Numbered from the stretch's first letter, positions 8,231 through 19,018 are shown. The stretch: 64,000 nucleotides of DNA from Thalassomonas viridans (GCF_000948985.2 NZ_CP059733.1:4712001-4776000); one strand, 5' to 3'. The notes: generated from the sequence alone by a model not told the origin. Program-made: numbers and translations.

Positions 8231-9016
8231 TTAACGGCCGTGCCCGTTCATCACCACTTCACCCGAGATATCGCTGACATCCACGCCACCCGAGCCGTCA
8301 GCCAGCAATTCAAAGCGCCCGGCCCGGCTGACACTGATACTGCCGGAGCCGTCGGTGATCACCACTTTCCCGGTAACCGAAGCAACGTCTATGCTGCCGG
8401 AACCGTCACTGATCACCAGATCTCCGTCCACCGATTGCACGTCAATGGCGCCCGAGCCATCGGTGATATCCAGGTTATTATCAATATTTCTGGCGGTGAT
8501 CAAACCTGAGCCGTCATTGATATCAACCGCCCCGGCGACATTGGCAATATCAATATAACCGGAACCGTCGGCAATTTTGGCGGCAGCGACGCCGTCAATC
8601 TTGATAAATCCTGAGCCGTCATGAATATCCAATGCCAGGGTTTTAGGAACCAGTACAGTCAAATCAATGCTGGTATCGTCATTGCTAAAACGGTTATCGC
8701 GACAGGTCGCAGACTCTAACAATGCCTGGTTATTTTCCCGCGTTAAAGACAAACAATAATTATCATGCGCCCTTTCCTGATATACTTTCGCGGTCACTTC
8801 AATGGCATCAACTTCGGCGGATTTAATTTCCATACTGCCGGCACCGGCTTCAATCACAAGTTCAGAAATTTTTCCGGCATCCAGAGTCAGGGTTTTGGTT
8901 TGCTGTAATGTCCGTCCATCTCCCGCCCCCGTGTGGCTCATGGCGGTTTGGCTTAAGATCCCCTGCCCCAGTAACAAAACTCCTGCACAGGCAGTGAATG
9001 TCATTATTTTTTTCAT
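8231..9016 (-). CDS. Exported DGSG-repeat protein (DUF4097/DUF2807-like)
   Basis: A 261-aa exported protein. It has a signal peptide (MKKIMTFTACAGVLLLGQG...) followed by a short beta-rich region with two Cys (YCLSL, ATCRD). The C-terminal half consists of seven repeats of about 19 residues, each with the core DGSG followed by an alternating hydrophobic strand, such as DGSGSIDVASV. The pattern fits a right-handed beta-helix of the DUF4097/DUF2807 putative adhesin group. It is probably periplasmic or surface exposed; no sorting motif or anchor is visible at the C-terminus, which ends in NGHGR. A GGGG ribosome site lies upstream. It is a single gene between the 208-bp element and ppiC. The molecular function is unknown. 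Confidence 0.8.
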   Translation of the reverse strand: MKKIMTFTACAGVLLLGQGILSQTAMSHTGAGDGRTLQQTKTLTLDAGKISELVIEAGAGSMEIKSAEVDAIEVTAKVYQERAHDNYCLSLTRENNQALLESATCRDNRFSNDDTSIDLTVLVPKTLALDIHDGSGFIKIDGVAAAKIADGSGYIDIANVAGAVDINDGSGLITARNIDNNLDITDGSGAIDVQSVDGDLVISDGSGSIDVASVTGKVVITDGSGSISVSRAGRFELLADGSGGVDVSDISGEVVMNGHGR

Positions 9017-9141
9017 GGTTAACCCCGGTTATTGGTTTTAGCTGTTATGGTTATCTAAATGAGTGGGCTAAAGCAGTAAAAAGGTTTAAAGCCGGGGTTA
9101 AATTAATTTATAAAAAATTCAAAACCAAAGTAAGCAGTTGA

Positions 9142-9420
9142 TTATGTTCGATAAATTGTTTGAATTAAATGATAGCCAAAACGGGTTTTTACCGGCCCAT
9201 GCACCTTAAGCACTTCTTTTTTAAACACGACATTATCAAATGCCTTAACCATTTGTCCGGGACGAAACTCCCCGAGATCGCCGCCTTTTTTGCCGGACGG
9301 ACAGGTGGAATGCTTGCGGGCAAGCTTACCGAAATCGGCGCCTTTGGCGATGTCCTCTTTCAATTTTTGCGCTAATTTTTCACTTTTGACTAAAATATGA
9401 CGGGCACAGGCTACAGCCAT
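9142..9420 (-). CDS. ppiC: Peptidyl-prolyl cis-trans isomerase C (parvulin type)
   Basis: A 92-aa cytoplasmic parvulin, almost exactly the length of E. coli PpiC. The whole protein is one rotamase domain: ARHILVKSE at the start, [21 protein letters not shown] in the centre with the parvulin Cys and Ser, and TRFGYHLIQ at the end. It catalyses cis-trans isomerisation of peptidyl-prolyl bonds. No signal peptide is present, unlike the periplasmic SurA/PpiD parvulins. An AGGTAG ribosome site lies about 9 nt upstream of ATG at 9420. It is divergent from pepN across about 280 bases. Confidence 0.95.
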   Translation of the reverse strand: MAVACARHILVKSEKLAQKLKEDIAKGADFGKLARKHSTCPSGKKGGDLGEFRPGQMVKAFDNVVFKKEVLKVHGPVKTRFGYHLIQTIYRT

Positions 9421-9700
9421 AATATTTCTACCTGGAAAACGATAAATTTAGGCGAATTATACCAGCACAGAGGCAGATAGATCACTTATTAATAGCACAA
9501 CAGCCGGTTATTCTGTCCCCTGCCATCCAATCCGATTTCAACTCCTGCCCCTTACCCTGACAGGCATTTATTGTTAACATTAATTTAACCAGGCCAGTAT
9601 GCCTTAAACGTGCTTAAAGATTTGCACGCTAAAGGCATACCGGCAAACCTCTTGATTTAAAAATAACAACCTAAAAACGGGTCAAAGGAGAATTTCCCCC

Positions 9701-12376
9701 ATGGCGATTTTTAAGCCAAACAAACGCCAGCTACTGCTGGTCACCGCACTGAGTTCAGCCCTGACTGTAACCGGTTGCAGCTCAACCCCAGATAGTCCTA
9801 GTGCAGGAAAGCTGCGGGACAAAAGCGAGTTTTTATCCGGCGAGTACGCCAAACAAAGGGCGGCGCAAATAAGCAATGTTAATTACCGCTTGTCACTGAA
9901 AATAGACCATACCAGTGACACTTTTAGCGGCAGTAATACCATCACCTTTGATCTGGAGAAAAACAATAACCGGCCGCTGACCATAGACTTTGAAGAAGGC
10001 GAGATAGCCTCGGTTAGCGTCAACGGCCAGGCTGCAGCTTTTCAATTCGATAAATGGTTTATTACCATTCCCGCACACCAGCTGGTAACCGGCCAGAATA
10101 CCCTGGTCATCAATTACTCCCGTAAATATTCCACCGACGGCTCAGGTTTCCACCGCTTTGTCGATCCTGAAAATAAAGAAGTATATTTATATACCGATTT
10201 TGAGCCTTATGACGCCAACCGCCTGTTTCCCCATTTCGACCAGCCGGACCTTAAGGCCCGTTACACCCTGGACGTCCTGGCCCCAAGCCACTGGCAGGTT
10301 ATTTCCACCACACGGGAAAACAAGATCACAACCGAAGGCGACTTTAAACACTGGCATTTCCCCCAGTCGGCAAAGATTTCTTCCTATGTCTTTGCCCTGC
10401 ATGCCGGCAATTATGTGGTCTGGGAAGACAAGTTCGAGGATATCCCGCTACGCCTGTTTGCCCGGCAAAGCCTGGCGGAAAATGTCAAAACAGACGACTG
10501 GTTTACCCCTACCAAGCAAAGCTTCAAGTTTTTTAACGACTATTTCGATATCCGCTACCCTTTCGGCAAATATGACCAAATCATAGCCCCGGACTTTAAT
10601 TCCGGCGCCATGGAGAATGTTGCCGCGGTCACCTTTAATGAGTCCTACGTCAGCCGCGGCGAGAAATCGACCCGGGCACGGATGAACCTGGCCAATACCA
10701 TAGCCCATGAAATGGCCCATATGTGGTTCGGCGATCTGGTCACCATGAGATGGTGGAACGGCTTATGGCTCAATGAAAGTTTTGCCACCTATATGGCCAA
10801 CCTGGCCATAGACCAGGCCAGCGACTTTACCAATACCTGGGACTACTTTTATACCGGTATGAAGCAATGGGCCTACCGCAGCGACGACTCGGTCAACACC
10901 CATGCCATTGAACTGGAAGTGCCCACCACAGGCGATGCCCTGACCAACTTTGACGGCATCACCTACGGCAAAGGCGCTGCCGTACTTAAACAGGTATACC
11001 ACTACCTGGGGGAAGAGGAATTCCGTACCGGTGTCAGCAACTACCTGAAAAAATTTGCCTACAAAAATACCGATCTCGATGATTTTATGACGGAACTGGG
11101 CAAGGCCGCAGGAAAAGACCTAAGCCAGTGGACCCAGGATTGGTTATACCAGCCGGGCTTGAACACCATAGAAGCCAGCTATCAATGTGAACACGGCAAA
11201 ATATCCTCCTTTACCCTGGAGCAAAGCGCTCCTAAAACCTACCCGACCCTGCGCGAGCAAAGGGTACAGGTGGGTCTGTATAACTTCCGGCAAAATACCA
11301 TGGCGCTCACGGACAAAATCGCCGTCACCTACAAAGGCAAATCCACCTCAGTCGACGATGCCATAGGTAAAGCCTGCCCGGACCTGGTGTACCCCAACGA
11401 AGGAGACTGGGGTTATGTCAGGGTCAACCTGGATGCCAAATCTTTAGCCGCCGCCAAACAACACATCAATGCCCTGGACAATGCCACCATGCGCATCATG
11501 TTATGGCAAAGCCTGTTTGACAGTGTCCGGGATGCCAAGCTCTCGGCCGCAGATTTTGTCGATTTTGCCCTGGAAAACATTCAAGGAGAAAAAGATCATA
11601 ATGTCAGCCGCAAAATTGCCTCCAGCCTGACCTCGACCTTGCGTTACCTGGATATGCTCACCTATCAGGGGCGCCACGACTATAGCGACAAACACAACCA
11701 AGTAGCTGACACCTATTATCAATTGCTCAGCCAGGCCGAAGCCGGCTCGGATGCGCAAAAACTATGGTACAGCCGCTTTGTTTCCGTGGCCAATTCCCCC
11801 AAGCACCTGGCAATCCTGGCAGATATTCTGGATAACAAACTGAGTTTTGACGGTTTGCCTATAGATCAGGACAAACGCTGGACCTTAGTCGCACAACTTA
11901 ACCGCTACCAGTTCGCCGACTATCAGCAGAGACTGACGGCAGAAACGGCACAGGATAACAGCGATACCGGCGTCAACTACGGCTTGTACGCCCGGGTACA
12001 GCGCCCACAGGAAAAAATTAAGACAGAATGGTTCGACACCCTAATCAATAATCCGCAGCAGTTAAAGCTTGCCCGCCTGCGCTATATCATGGCCGGCTTA
12101 TTCCCGGCTGAGCAACAGGCATTAAAAACGCCTTACCGTGAGAGAATAGTCGGTAAGCTCAGGGCATTAAACGATGCAGGCAATATCGGGTTATTAAACT
12201 CTTTTGCCCGCATGATGCTGCCGGAGCAATGTACTTCTGACAATGAGACCTTCCTAGCAGGTTTGGTAAAAGATTCCGGTCATATGAAAGCCGTGGCATT
12301 AAAAAACATCAGGGCCAGCCACCAGCAGGTTAACCGCTGTAATAAAATATTGGCCTTAGTTGAGAAATCAACGTAA
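9701..12376 (+). CDS. pepN: Aminopeptidase N, M1 family, predicted lipoprotein
   Basis: An 891-aa M1 zinc aminopeptidase. The exopeptidase motif GAMEN is near residue 302, the zinc site HEMAH at residues 336-340, and the third ligand Glu in WLNESFA 18 residues later; a conserved Tyr occurs in GITYGKGAAV. It removes N-terminal residues from peptides. The N-terminus is a lipoprotein signal with the lipobox Cys at residue 26 (LTVTGCSS), so unlike cytoplasmic E. coli PepN it should be attached to a membrane and act in the periplasm, probably on imported or environmental peptides. The AAAGGAGAA ribosome site fixes the start. A bidirectional terminator lies 20 bp after the stop. Confidence 0.93.
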   Translation: MAIFKPNKRQLLLVTALSSALTVTGCSSTPDSPSAGKLRDKSEFLSGEYAKQRAAQISNVNYRLSLKIDHTSDTFSGSNTITFDLEKNNNRPLTIDFEEGEIASVSVNGQAAAFQFDKWFITIPAHQLVTGQNTLVINYSRKYSTDGSGFHRFVDPENKEVYLYTDFEPYDANRLFPHFDQPDLKARYTLDVLAPSHWQVISTTRENKITTEGDFKHWHFPQSAKISSYVFALHAGNYVVWEDKFEDIPLRLFARQSLAENVKTDDWFTPTKQSFKFFNDYFDIRYPFGKYDQIIAPDFNSGAMENVAAVTFNESYVSRGEKSTRARMNLANTIAHEMAHMWFGDLVTMRWWNGLWLNESFATYMANLAIDQASDFTNTWDYFYTGMKQWAYRSDDSVNTHAIELEVPTTGDALTNFDGITYGKGAAVLKQVYHYLGEEEFRTGVSNYLKKFAYKNTDLDDFMTELGKAAGKDLSQWTQDWLYQPGLNTIEASYQCEHGKISSFTLEQSAPKTYPTLREQRVQVGLYNFRQNTMALTDKIAVTYKGKSTSVDDAIGKACPDLVYPNEGDWGYVRVNLDAKSLAAAKQHINALDNATMRIMLWQSLFDSVRDAKLSAADFVDFALENIQGEKDHNVSRKIASSLTSTLRYLDMLTYQGRHDYSDKHNQVADTYYQLLSQAEAGSDAQKLWYSRFVSVANSPKHLAILADILDNKLSFDGLPIDQDKRWTLVAQLNRYQFADYQQRLTAETAQDNSDTGVNYGLYARVQRPQEKIKTEWFDTLINNPQQLKLARLRYIMAGLFPAEQQALKTPYRERIVGKLRALNDAGNIGLLNSFARMMLPEQCTSDNETFLAGLVKDSGHMKAVALKNIRASHQQVNRCNKILALVEKST

Positions 12377-12395
12377 ATATAACTGCGAAGAATGT

Positions 12396-12434
12396 AAAAG
12401 GCCTGACAGCAAACTGTCAGGCCTTTTATTTTTT
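12396..12434. terminator. Bidirectional rho-independent terminator
   Basis: A perfect 14-bp stem (AAAAGGCCTGACAG and its complement) with a 4-nt loop, followed by ATTTTTT on the plus strand and preceded by an A-run, so it can serve both convergent genes, pepN and the minus-strand gene at 12449. Confidence 0.9.
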
Positions 12435-12448
12435 CAGGCTTGTTGAGG

Positions 12449-13126
12449 CTAAGCCGTCACCCCTTCCAGGCAACAGGCTTGCAGCTCTTCCCACCCCATA
12501 GTGATATTATGGTTATGCTGGCCATAAAAAGTTACTGTCTTGTTGATATGATCCAAGGAGATCTGCCAGAGGAAATGCGCACCTTTCTTTTCCATTTTCC
12601 CCACCAGCTGGCCCTCGACATCAAAAGCAACAATCGCCAGTGACTCCCGGTTATCCATATAGGAAAAGGCCCAGTAGGTATAACCGTTCCAGCGCACCAC
12701 CTGGCAACTGTCGGAAAAGTCGAGGGACTCTGCACCATCGGAGAAACCTTCGATAAGCTCTTGTGGGATATCGGGGTGGCTGCTGGCGGTGACCCGGTTG
12801 AGCACGGGCACGTTGGCACACTCCCCCTGGATAACAAAGGTATCACTCCACAACAGCCCCCTGGGGGCCGAGGCATCATACATTTTATGGAAATGGGAAA
12901 CGGCACCGTTAACCGTCAGGCTACCTTTAAAGGTGGAGGGTCCTCCCCAGTTAATACCGAGAATAAGTAAGGTATTGTCACCTTCCACTAATTTGCTGCT
13001 GAGATCGGTAACATCGCTTAAGGGTTTTTCACCTATAGTGCTTTTGTTATAGATTTCTTCGCCATTAAGAAAAACGACTATCTGGCTATCTGCGTCCGAA
13101 ATGGTGAGACTGGCTTGAACTGTCAT
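12449..13126 (-). CDS. Unknown protein with lectin-like beta-sandwich N-terminus
   Basis: A 225-aa protein I do not recognise. Residues about 1-80 look like a small beta-sandwich (FLNGEEIYN, LVEGDNTLLILGINWGG) of the kind seen in sugar-binding or galactose-binding-like folds. The remainder contains Cys-rich spots (QGECANV, DSCQVVRW, QACCLEG) and a second beta-rich segment with AFDVEGQLVGKME and TFYGQHNHNITMGWEEL. No signal peptide or membrane segment is present, so it is either cytoplasmic or exported by a non-Sec route. The start is supported by an AAAGGAGAAAATC ribosome site. It is a single gene convergent with pepN. The lectin comparison is only an inference from strand pattern. Confidence 0.7.
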   Translation of the reverse strand: MTVQASLTISDADSQIVVFLNGEEIYNKSTIGEKPLSDVTDLSSKLVEGDNTLLILGINWGGPSTFKGSLTVNGAVSHFHKMYDASAPRGLLWSDTFVIQGECANVPVLNRVTASSHPDIPQELIEGFSDGAESLDFSDSCQVVRWNGYTYWAFSYMDNRESLAIVAFDVEGQLVGKMEKKGAHFLWQISLDHINKTVTFYGQHNHNITMGWEELQACCLEGVTA

Positions 13127-13409
13127 GATTTTCTCCTTTTATCAAGACATAAATACGACATCACACAAAAGCAAAACCGGTTCCCGGGTAGCTGTTGCCA
13201 CAATGGAAATCCGTGGCTTGTTCCTGCATGTGATTTAAAAGTGTAGGTAACTGAGGTTATTTCGCAACCTGTCCCCTAAGGGCTGCAAGCAGGCAGCCGA
13301 GACAAAGCCCGGTAGCTCCTCTACCAAGGTACTGATTAGCGGGAGAAATAAAGGGACGAAAATTCAGGCAACACAAGAGGTCTGACCACGCAGGTACTGC
13401 CTGATGAAA

Positions 13410-16400
13410 TCAAGCGTCGGAGCCGGGAATACTCGCTTGCTGACTTTTTTCCCGGCTTTGTTCACCGGAGCGAACTTTTTCTCCTTTGACCTTTTCTCTC
13501 AATCCCTGCAGCATCACAAACAGTGCCGGTATAAAGAAAATCCCCACCACAGTCGCCAGCAACATCCCCCCCAACACAACCCAGCCGATAGACATACGGC
13601 TGGCAGAGCCGGCGCCGGAGGCAAAGGCCAGCGGCAAAACCCCGAGAATAAAGGACAGGGCCGTCATCATTACAGCGCGAAAGCGCAGTTTTGCTGCCTG
13701 GTTGGCGGCCTGGATCACAGACAATCCCTGCTCCCTGAGCTCACTGGCAAATTCAACGATTAAAATCGCACTCTTGCTCGCCAGCCCGATCAGCATAACA
13801 ATACCGACCTGGGCATAAAGGTTGTTGCTGAGAAATGGCAATAACACTATAGGCAGCAAGGCACCGAAAATGGCCACCACCACAGAAACCACTACCGCCA
13901 TGGGAATCGTCCAGCTCTCGTATTGCGCCACCAGGAATAAATAGGCAAAAATGAAAGCCAGGGAGAAGATCAAAATCACATAACCGCCGGCTTCCTGCTC
14001 CTGCGACGACGTACCTGTCCATTCCAGGATATATCCCGGCGGCAGGGCGGTTTTGGCAATTTCCTGCAGCGCCAGCAGGGCTTCCCCCGAGCTATATCCT
14101 GCACCGGGATTGCCCTGAATCGCGGCTGCTTTACGCATATTATACCGGCTTAAGGCCTGGGGCCCGAGTACCGACTCCACCTGCACCAGGGCGCCGAGGG
14201 GCACCATATCGTTATTCATATTGCGCACATGCAGCCTGTCGATATCTTCCAGAGAACGGCGGTAACCCGCCTCCGCCTGTACTATCACCCGGTAAACCTT
14301 GCCGTACAGATTAAAATCATTGATATAAGACGAGCCGAAGTTGGTTTGCAGGGTTTCAAAAATATCCGAAATATTGATCCCCAATGCCTGGGCCTTCTCC
14401 CGGTCAACATCAATGTAATACTGAGGCACATTGGCGGTAAAGGTACTGAATACGCCGCTTAGCCTGGGATCCTGGTTGGCGGCAAAAACCAGGCTACGGG
14501 TCGCCTGCGCCAGCTCCAGCGGCGAACCGCCCCCGGTATCGAGAATTTGCCCCTCAAAACCGCCGCCTGTGCCCAGTCCCATGATCGGCGGCATAGGAAA
14601 AACAAAACTCTGCGCCGAAGGCACCGCCGCCAGCTTGGCGTTCAAACGCCCCAGGATATTAAACCATTGCAGGTTAAAATCGGTGCGCTGCTCCCAGGGC
14701 GTTAATACCGGGATCAGTAATGCCGAGTTCGAGGCGGCGCCGGATAAAATAGAAAAGCCGGTAATGGCAATCACATCGCTTACCCCGGGCTCCGACTGCA
14801 TCAGCTCGGTGATTTCCGCCACCACCTCATTGGTGCGGTTTAAAGAGGCCCCGTCCGGCAATTGGACATTGGAAAGGAAAAAACCGTTATCCTCAAGAGG
14901 CAAAAACCCCGTAGGAGCAACCCGGAACAGGCCTAAGGTGCCCAGGGCAATAACCGCCAGCAGGGTCATGGCCAGCAATATCCTGCGGTTAAGAAAGTTT
15001 ACCGCCCCGACATACTTATCTCTTACCCGGGTAACCAGAGCATCAAAGGCGGCCAGGGGACCGGATAAGATACCGGTTTTTTTACTCAGTAATAATGCCG
15101 CCAATGCCGGGGCCAGCGTCAGCGCATTCACGGAGGAGATCACCACAGCCACGGAAATGGTCAGGGCAAACTGTTTATAAAGCTCCCCTGTGATGCCCGG
15201 CATAAAAGAAACCGGAATAAAAACCGCCAACAGTACTAAGGTAGTGGCAATCACGGGGCCGACCACTTCTTTCATCGCCACCGAAGTCGCGGCTTGCGGC
15301 GACATCTCTGACTCGTTCAAATGCCGCTGCACATTCTCGACGACCACGATGGAGTCATCAACCACTATGCCTATGGCTAAAATAATGGCAAACAGGGAAA
15401 TGGTATTGGCGGTAAAGCCCACGGCAAAAAGCACGGCAAAGGTGCCGATCAAAGAAACCGGAATAGCGATGGCGGGGATCAGGGTAGCTCGCCAACTGCC
15501 CAGGAACAGGTAGGTGACCGCCACCACCAGGGTAAAGGTAATAAACAGGGTTTCTATCACTTCCTTAACCGAAGCCCGGACAAATTTAGTGGTGTCGTAT
15601 GGCACCGTATATTCCAGCCCGGCGGGGAAGTTTTGCTTTAGCTTCTCCAGCTCGCGGTAGACATTATCGGCAACATCCAGGGCATTTGCCCCCGGCGCCT
15701 GGTAAACCGCCAAAGACGCCGAAGGCTTGTCGTTTAACTTACTGGTGCCGGTATAATTTTGCGAGCCCAGCTCCAGCCGGGCAATGTCTTTGAGACGCAA
15801 GATTGAACCGTCGGCATTGGCGCGGATGATAATATCTTCAAATTCCGCCACGGTTGTTAACCGGCCTTTGGCCTGCAGGGTATATTGAAACTGCTGGTCA
15901 TAATCAAACGGCGGCGCCCCCAGCTGGCCGGCGGATGCCTGGATGTTCTGGTTGCGGATCGCCTCGCTGACGTCCTTGGTAGACACATTTAGCGCGGTAA
16001 GCCGGTCGGGATCGAGCCAGACCCGCATGCCGTAATCTTTGGCGCCAAACTGGCTGACGCTGCCGACACCATTGATACGCGACAGCTGATCCTGGACATT
16101 AATCGAAACATAATTGCTCTGGTAGACATCGTCAAAGCTATTGTCCGGCGAAAAAAAATTAATCACCATCAACATACTCGACGACTGTTTCTTGGTGACT
16201 ATGCCCTGGCGGCTGACATCATTGGGCAGTTTGGCGCTCACCTGGGCCACCCGGTTCTGGACATTAACCGTGGCCATATCCGGGTCTGTCCCCACGGCAA
16301 AAGTCACCGTCAGGGAATAGCTGCCGTCATTGCCGCTGGTGGACGACATATAAATCATGTCGTCCACACCGTTCACTTCCGCCTCGATAATAGAGGCCAC

Positions 16401-16583
16401 CGACTCCTCCACCACCTGGGCGCTGGCCCCGGGATAAGAGGTCGTCACCACCACCTGGGGCGGGGTGATATCGGGAAACTGGTTCACCGGAATGGCATTT
16501 AAACTGATAGCCCCGGCGATCATAATGACGATGGCGATGACAAAGGCAAATTTAGGCCGGGAAATAAAGAAATCGGTAAACAT
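13410..16583 (-). CDS. RND multidrug efflux permease (HAE1/AcrB family)
   Basis: A 1057-aa inner-membrane permease of the hydrophobe/amphiphile efflux-1 family. It has the usual 12-TM layout with two large periplasmic loops: TM1 at [17 protein letters not shown], the loop motif [20 protein letters not shown]4 with [14 protein letters not shown] carrying the two proton-relay Asp residues, and TM10-12 with [15 protein letters not shown]. It should export drugs, dyes or detergents in exchange for protons. The adaptor gene ends 2 bp upstream of its start, so the two are co-translated. No outer-membrane factor gene is adjacent, so a TolC encoded elsewhere is implied. The length is usual for the family. 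Confidence 0.95.
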   Translation of the reverse strand: MFTDFFISRPKFAFVIAIVIMIAGAISLNAIPVNQFPDITPPQVVVTTSYPGASAQVVEESVASIIEAEVNGVDDMIYMSSTSGNDGSYSLTVTFAVGTDPDMATVNVQNRVAQVSAKLPNDVSRQGIVTKKQSSSMLMVINFFSPDNSFDDVYQSNYVSINVQDQLSRINGVGSVSQFGAKDYGMRVWLDPDRLTALNVSTKDVSEAIRNQNIQASAGQLGAPPFDYDQQFQYTLQAKGRLTTVAEFEDIIIRANADGSILRLKDIARLELGSQNYTGTSKLNDKPSASLAVYQAPGANALDVADNVYRELEKLKQNFPAGLEYTVPYDTTKFVRASVKEVIETLFITFTLVVAVTYLFLGSWRATLIPAIAIPVSLIGTFAVLFAVGFTANTISLFAIILAIGIVVDDSIVVVENVQRHLNESEMSPQAATSVAMKEVVGPVIATTLVLLAVFIPVSFMPGITGELYKQFALTISVAVVISSVNALTLAPALAALLLSKKTGILSGPLAAFDALVTRVRDKYVGAVNFLNRRILLAMTLLAVIALGTLGLFRVAPTGFLPLEDNGFFLSNVQLPDGASLNRTNEVVAEITELMQSEPGVSDVIAITGFSILSGAASNSALLIPVLTPWEQRTDFNLQWFNILGRLNAKLAAVPSAQSFVFPMPPIMGLGTGGGFEGQILDTGGGSPLELAQATRSLVFAANQDPRLSGVFSTFTANVPQYYIDVDREKAQALGINISDIFETLQTNFGSSYINDFNLYGKVYRVIVQAEAGYRRSLEDIDRLHVRNMNNDMVPLGALVQVESVLGPQALSRYNMRKAAAIQGNPGAGYSSGEALLALQEIAKTALPPGYILEWTGTSSQEQEAGGYVILIFSLAFIFAYLFLVAQYESWTIPMAVVVSVVVAIFGALLPIVLLPFLSNNLYAQVGIVMLIGLASKSAILIVEFASELREQGLSVIQAANQAAKLRFRAVMMTALSFILGVLPLAFASGAGSASRMSIGWVVLGGMLLATVVGIFFIPALFVMLQGLREKVKGEKVRSGEQSREKSQQASIPGSDA

Positions 16584-16585
16584 GA

Positions 16586-17671
16586 TCAGCCCTCCACCGG
16601 GTTAACGGCAGCACCTGCCCTGACCTTTTGCAACCCCTCGATAATAATTTTTTCTCCCAGAGACAGGCCGGTGAGGACCTCCCAGTTACCCGCCTTTTGC
16701 GCGCCGAGCTCCACCCGGCGTACTTCAACGATATTGTCCGGCGTGACCACCAGGACAAAATATCCCTGTTGATCTTTTTGCACCGCCGATTGCGGCACCA
16801 CGGCAGAGCGTTTTTTCTCTTTCGGGGTCACATCGACCTGGACATATTCACCCGGCAGCAAGATCCCTTCATCGTTAGGAAATACCGCCCGCGCCAAAAT
16901 CGTATCTGTGGACTCGCTCACCTGGGTATCAAGATAATCAAATTCCCCGGTATGGGTATAATCACTGCCGTCGGAGAGTTTAAGGGTCGGCGCTACCGGC
17001 GAAGTTTTTTGGCCAATACCCTGCCGCCGGGCTTCAAGCAGGATTTTTTCACTCACCGACATACTGACATAAACCGGGTTCATATTGGTAACAGTCGCCA
17101 GGGCGCCGCTGTCAACCCCCACTAGATTACCTGTACTGTATACCGCTTGGCTGATCTTACCGTCGATAGGAGAATAGATCTTGGTATAGCTTAGACTCAA
17201 CTCGGCTTCTGCCAGCAGGGCTTGGACCTTTAATACGCTGGCCTCGTCAACCGCTTCGCTTGCTGCCGCCTGATCCAGATCCGCTTCCGAGGCCACGCCG
17301 CGTTTTTTCAAATCCTGCTGGCGCTTTAATGCTGCCCTGCTTTTTTTCAGGTTTGCCCTGGCACTGGCCAGATCCGCCTTCCTTTGCCGCACGGTGATCT
17401 CATAGGTATCTGCTTCGATTTCAAATAACAGATCACCTTTTTGAACCTCGGCTCCTTCAACAAAATGGCGTTTTAACAAATAACCGCTGACCCGGGCACG
17501 GATATCAACCTTATCTATAGCCACCACCCGGCCAACATGAGAAAACACTTGGGTGACATCCTGCTCAGTCACCTGAGTCACGACAACACCGGGTTTCATC
17601 GCTTCCTGAGCCAGACTCAACTGGCTAAACACTAACAGGGAAATAACCCCGAACAGGCTGATATTCTTCAT
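16586..17671 (-). CDS. RND efflux periplasmic adaptor (membrane fusion protein)
   Basis: A 361-aa periplasmic adaptor of the AcrA/MexA type. A signal peptide ([22 protein letters not shown]) is followed by a lipoyl-like half-motif ([31 protein letters not shown] split around the hairpin), a coiled-coil hairpin at about residues 85-140, the second half with [13 protein letters not shown], and the beta-barrel domain. It links the permease at 13410 to an outer-membrane channel. There is no lipobox Cys after the signal, unlike AcrA. It is the first gene of the two-gene operon; no regulator is adjacent. Confidence 0.92.
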   Translation of the reverse strand: MKNISLFGVISLLVFSQLSLAQEAMKPGVVVTQVTEQDVTQVFSHVGRVVAIDKVDIRARVSGYLLKRHFVEGAEVQKGDLLFEIEADTYEITVRQRKADLASARANLKKSRAALKRQQDLKKRGVASEADLDQAAASEAVDEASVLKVQALLAEAELSLSYTKIYSPIDGKISQAVYSTGNLVGVDSGALATVTNMNPVYVSMSVSEKILLEARRQGIGQKTSPVAPTLKLSDGSDYTHTGEFDYLDTQVSESTDTILARAVFPNDEGILLPGEYVQVDVTPKEKKRSAVVPQSAVQKDQQGYFVLVVTPDNIVEVRRVELGAQKAGNWEVLTGLSLGEKIIIEGLQKVRAGAAVNPVEG

Positions 17672-18007
17672 TTTGTTACCCCTTATTCTTATAGAAGGCT
17701 ATTATTGACCGCGAACCGGCAACTTAAGTTCCGCTTTAGTTCTGCTTAGGTTCAATAATTGAGTGTAAATGCAATCTCCCCTAACATCAAAAGGTTAGCA
17801 GACAGTACAGATAAAAATATATGACAAGCTTTTAATCAGGTAAACAATGCTGTAAACAACAGGGGATATTAAGAAAGACAGGATATCAGAACAGTGGAAG
17901 CTGACGGATAAAGAAAGGAAAACCCCGGTAAAAAATATTAACCGGCTAAAGCAAGAGATTGCTCACGCCAGTATGTAAAATAACAGGTTCATCGCACCTG
18001 AGCACAG
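17672..18007. other. Intergenic region upstream of RND operon
   Basis: About 335 bases without a gene. It should hold the promoter of the efflux operon and the 3' end of the DUF2007 transcript. A weak inverted repeat CCGGT...ACCGG lies near 17925-17945. No regulator site could be recognised. Confidence 0.4.
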
Positions 18008-18319
18008 TTAACCGCATTCACTTTGGCAATTCCAGCATATTTCGAACGAAGCATCGTTACGTTCGCAGCAATGGTTGCAAATCCATTCGTCAGCTCCCTT
18101 ATGGCTTGAGGACGCCTCGATAACCGCCATGGCTTTTTCATAGTCCGACTCGTTAACAAGCCACAACTCGGGCCAGGCATCAAAAGCCGAGATTTCCCCG
18201 ATAGCCCCCAGGGAAAATTCGTTCTTTAACATAACCTCTATGCGCTGGGCTTCCAGGATATTCTTTACATTCGCTACCAGGAACAGATTTTCATTCGTGT
18301 ACACAAGTTTCATCGCCAT
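18008..18319 (-). CDS. DUF2007 protein with C-terminal zinc ribbon
   Basis: A 103-aa cytoplasmic protein. Residues 1-70 match the DUF2007 fold (putative signal-transducing domain): KLVYTNENLFLVANVKNILE, PELWLVNESDYEKAMAVIE. The last 30 residues form a four-Cys zinc ribbon of RanBP2-like type (WICNHC...FEICWNCQSE). This pairing is common in gammaproteobacteria, but no function is established. The start at 18319 is chosen because AGGTGA lies 7 nt upstream; the Met two codons later is possible. It appears to be a single-gene unit. Confidence 0.8.
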   Translation of the reverse strand: MAMKLVYTNENLFLVANVKNILEAQRIEVMLKNEFSLGAIGEISAFDAWPELWLVNESDYEKAMAVIEASSSHKGADEWICNHCCERNDASFEICWNCQSECG

Positions 18320-18473
18320 AGGCCATCACCTTTTAACATTCGGACAAAGCTCAAACAGAGTGACCGTGAAGCTCACGCTTTTATTGCCGGAAAAGCGTTT
18401 AACGCTTACAACTAATATGGCGAAAACCCGATCCGGATGCAAGCCCGGCTCCCCGTCAGCACTGAAAGCAGGC

Positions 18474-18986
18474 TTACTTGCTGCCGCCTTTGTCCATTTC
18501 GGCTTTTCTGGTCTGCAATTCCAGCAACTGTCCGTTTAACATCATCAGTTGCCCGGTAAGTAACCTCAACTGCTCTAACGAGGCTTCATCGGTTCGCCCG
18601 GCCAATTCGGCAATTTTTTCTTCCAGTTCACGGATTTGTTGTTCGAGCTTCTCGATCAGGGCATCAATCGAGCTGGGGTCATGCCCGGCTTCCTCAACCT
18701 TTTGCTGATCGTCTTTGCTTGTAGCCAGCTTATGCATGGCTTTTTGGTTGGCTTCTTCAGTTTCTTTCTGCTGTGCCTGAGTTTTTTCACTCGCCTGGGC
18801 AGCTTTTCCTTCATCGGAAAGTGATACCGTATCCGGTTTTAACGTTACCGGTGCGCTAACCGGTCTTCCCGGTTTATTTTCGGTAGCGCTGGCTGTTTTG
18901 GCATGTTCAGCTAAATTTGCCGCCTGGGGTCGCTCTTGAGCGCCGGCGCTGATATTTAACGTTGTGCTCAGCCGACTGGTTAACAT
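18474..18986 (-). CDS. Coiled-coil protein of unknown function
   Basis: A 170-aa hydrophilic protein. Residues 1-75 are low-complexity and rich in Ala, Gln, Lys and Glu, with DTVSLSDEGKAA, a phrase often seen in flagellum-associated and DUF proteins of this order. Residues about 100-165 form a long coiled coil (IDALIEKLEQQIRELEEKI, LTGQLMMLNGQLLELQTRK). No signal peptide or membrane segment is seen. An AAGGATT ribosome site lies before ATG at 18986. It sits alone, flanked on its 5' side by the second 208-bp element. I cannot assign a function. Confidence 0.75.
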   Translation of the reverse strand: MLTSRLSTTLNISAGAQERPQAANLAEHAKTASATENKPGRPVSAPVTLKPDTVSLSDEGKAAQASEKTQAQQKETEEANQKAMHKLATSKDDQQKVEEAGHDPSSIDALIEKLEQQIRELEEKIAELAGRTDEASLEQLRLLTGQLMMLNGQLLELQTRKAEMDKGGSK

Positions 18987-19018
18987 AATTTGAATCCTTT
19001 CTCAGGTTGCAGGGGGTA

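Noticed and set aside
14431-15180. 249-codon plus-strand frame inside the RND permease gene
   Set aside because: It is fully antisense to a highly conserved AcrB-type gene; its composition is that of a shadow frame.
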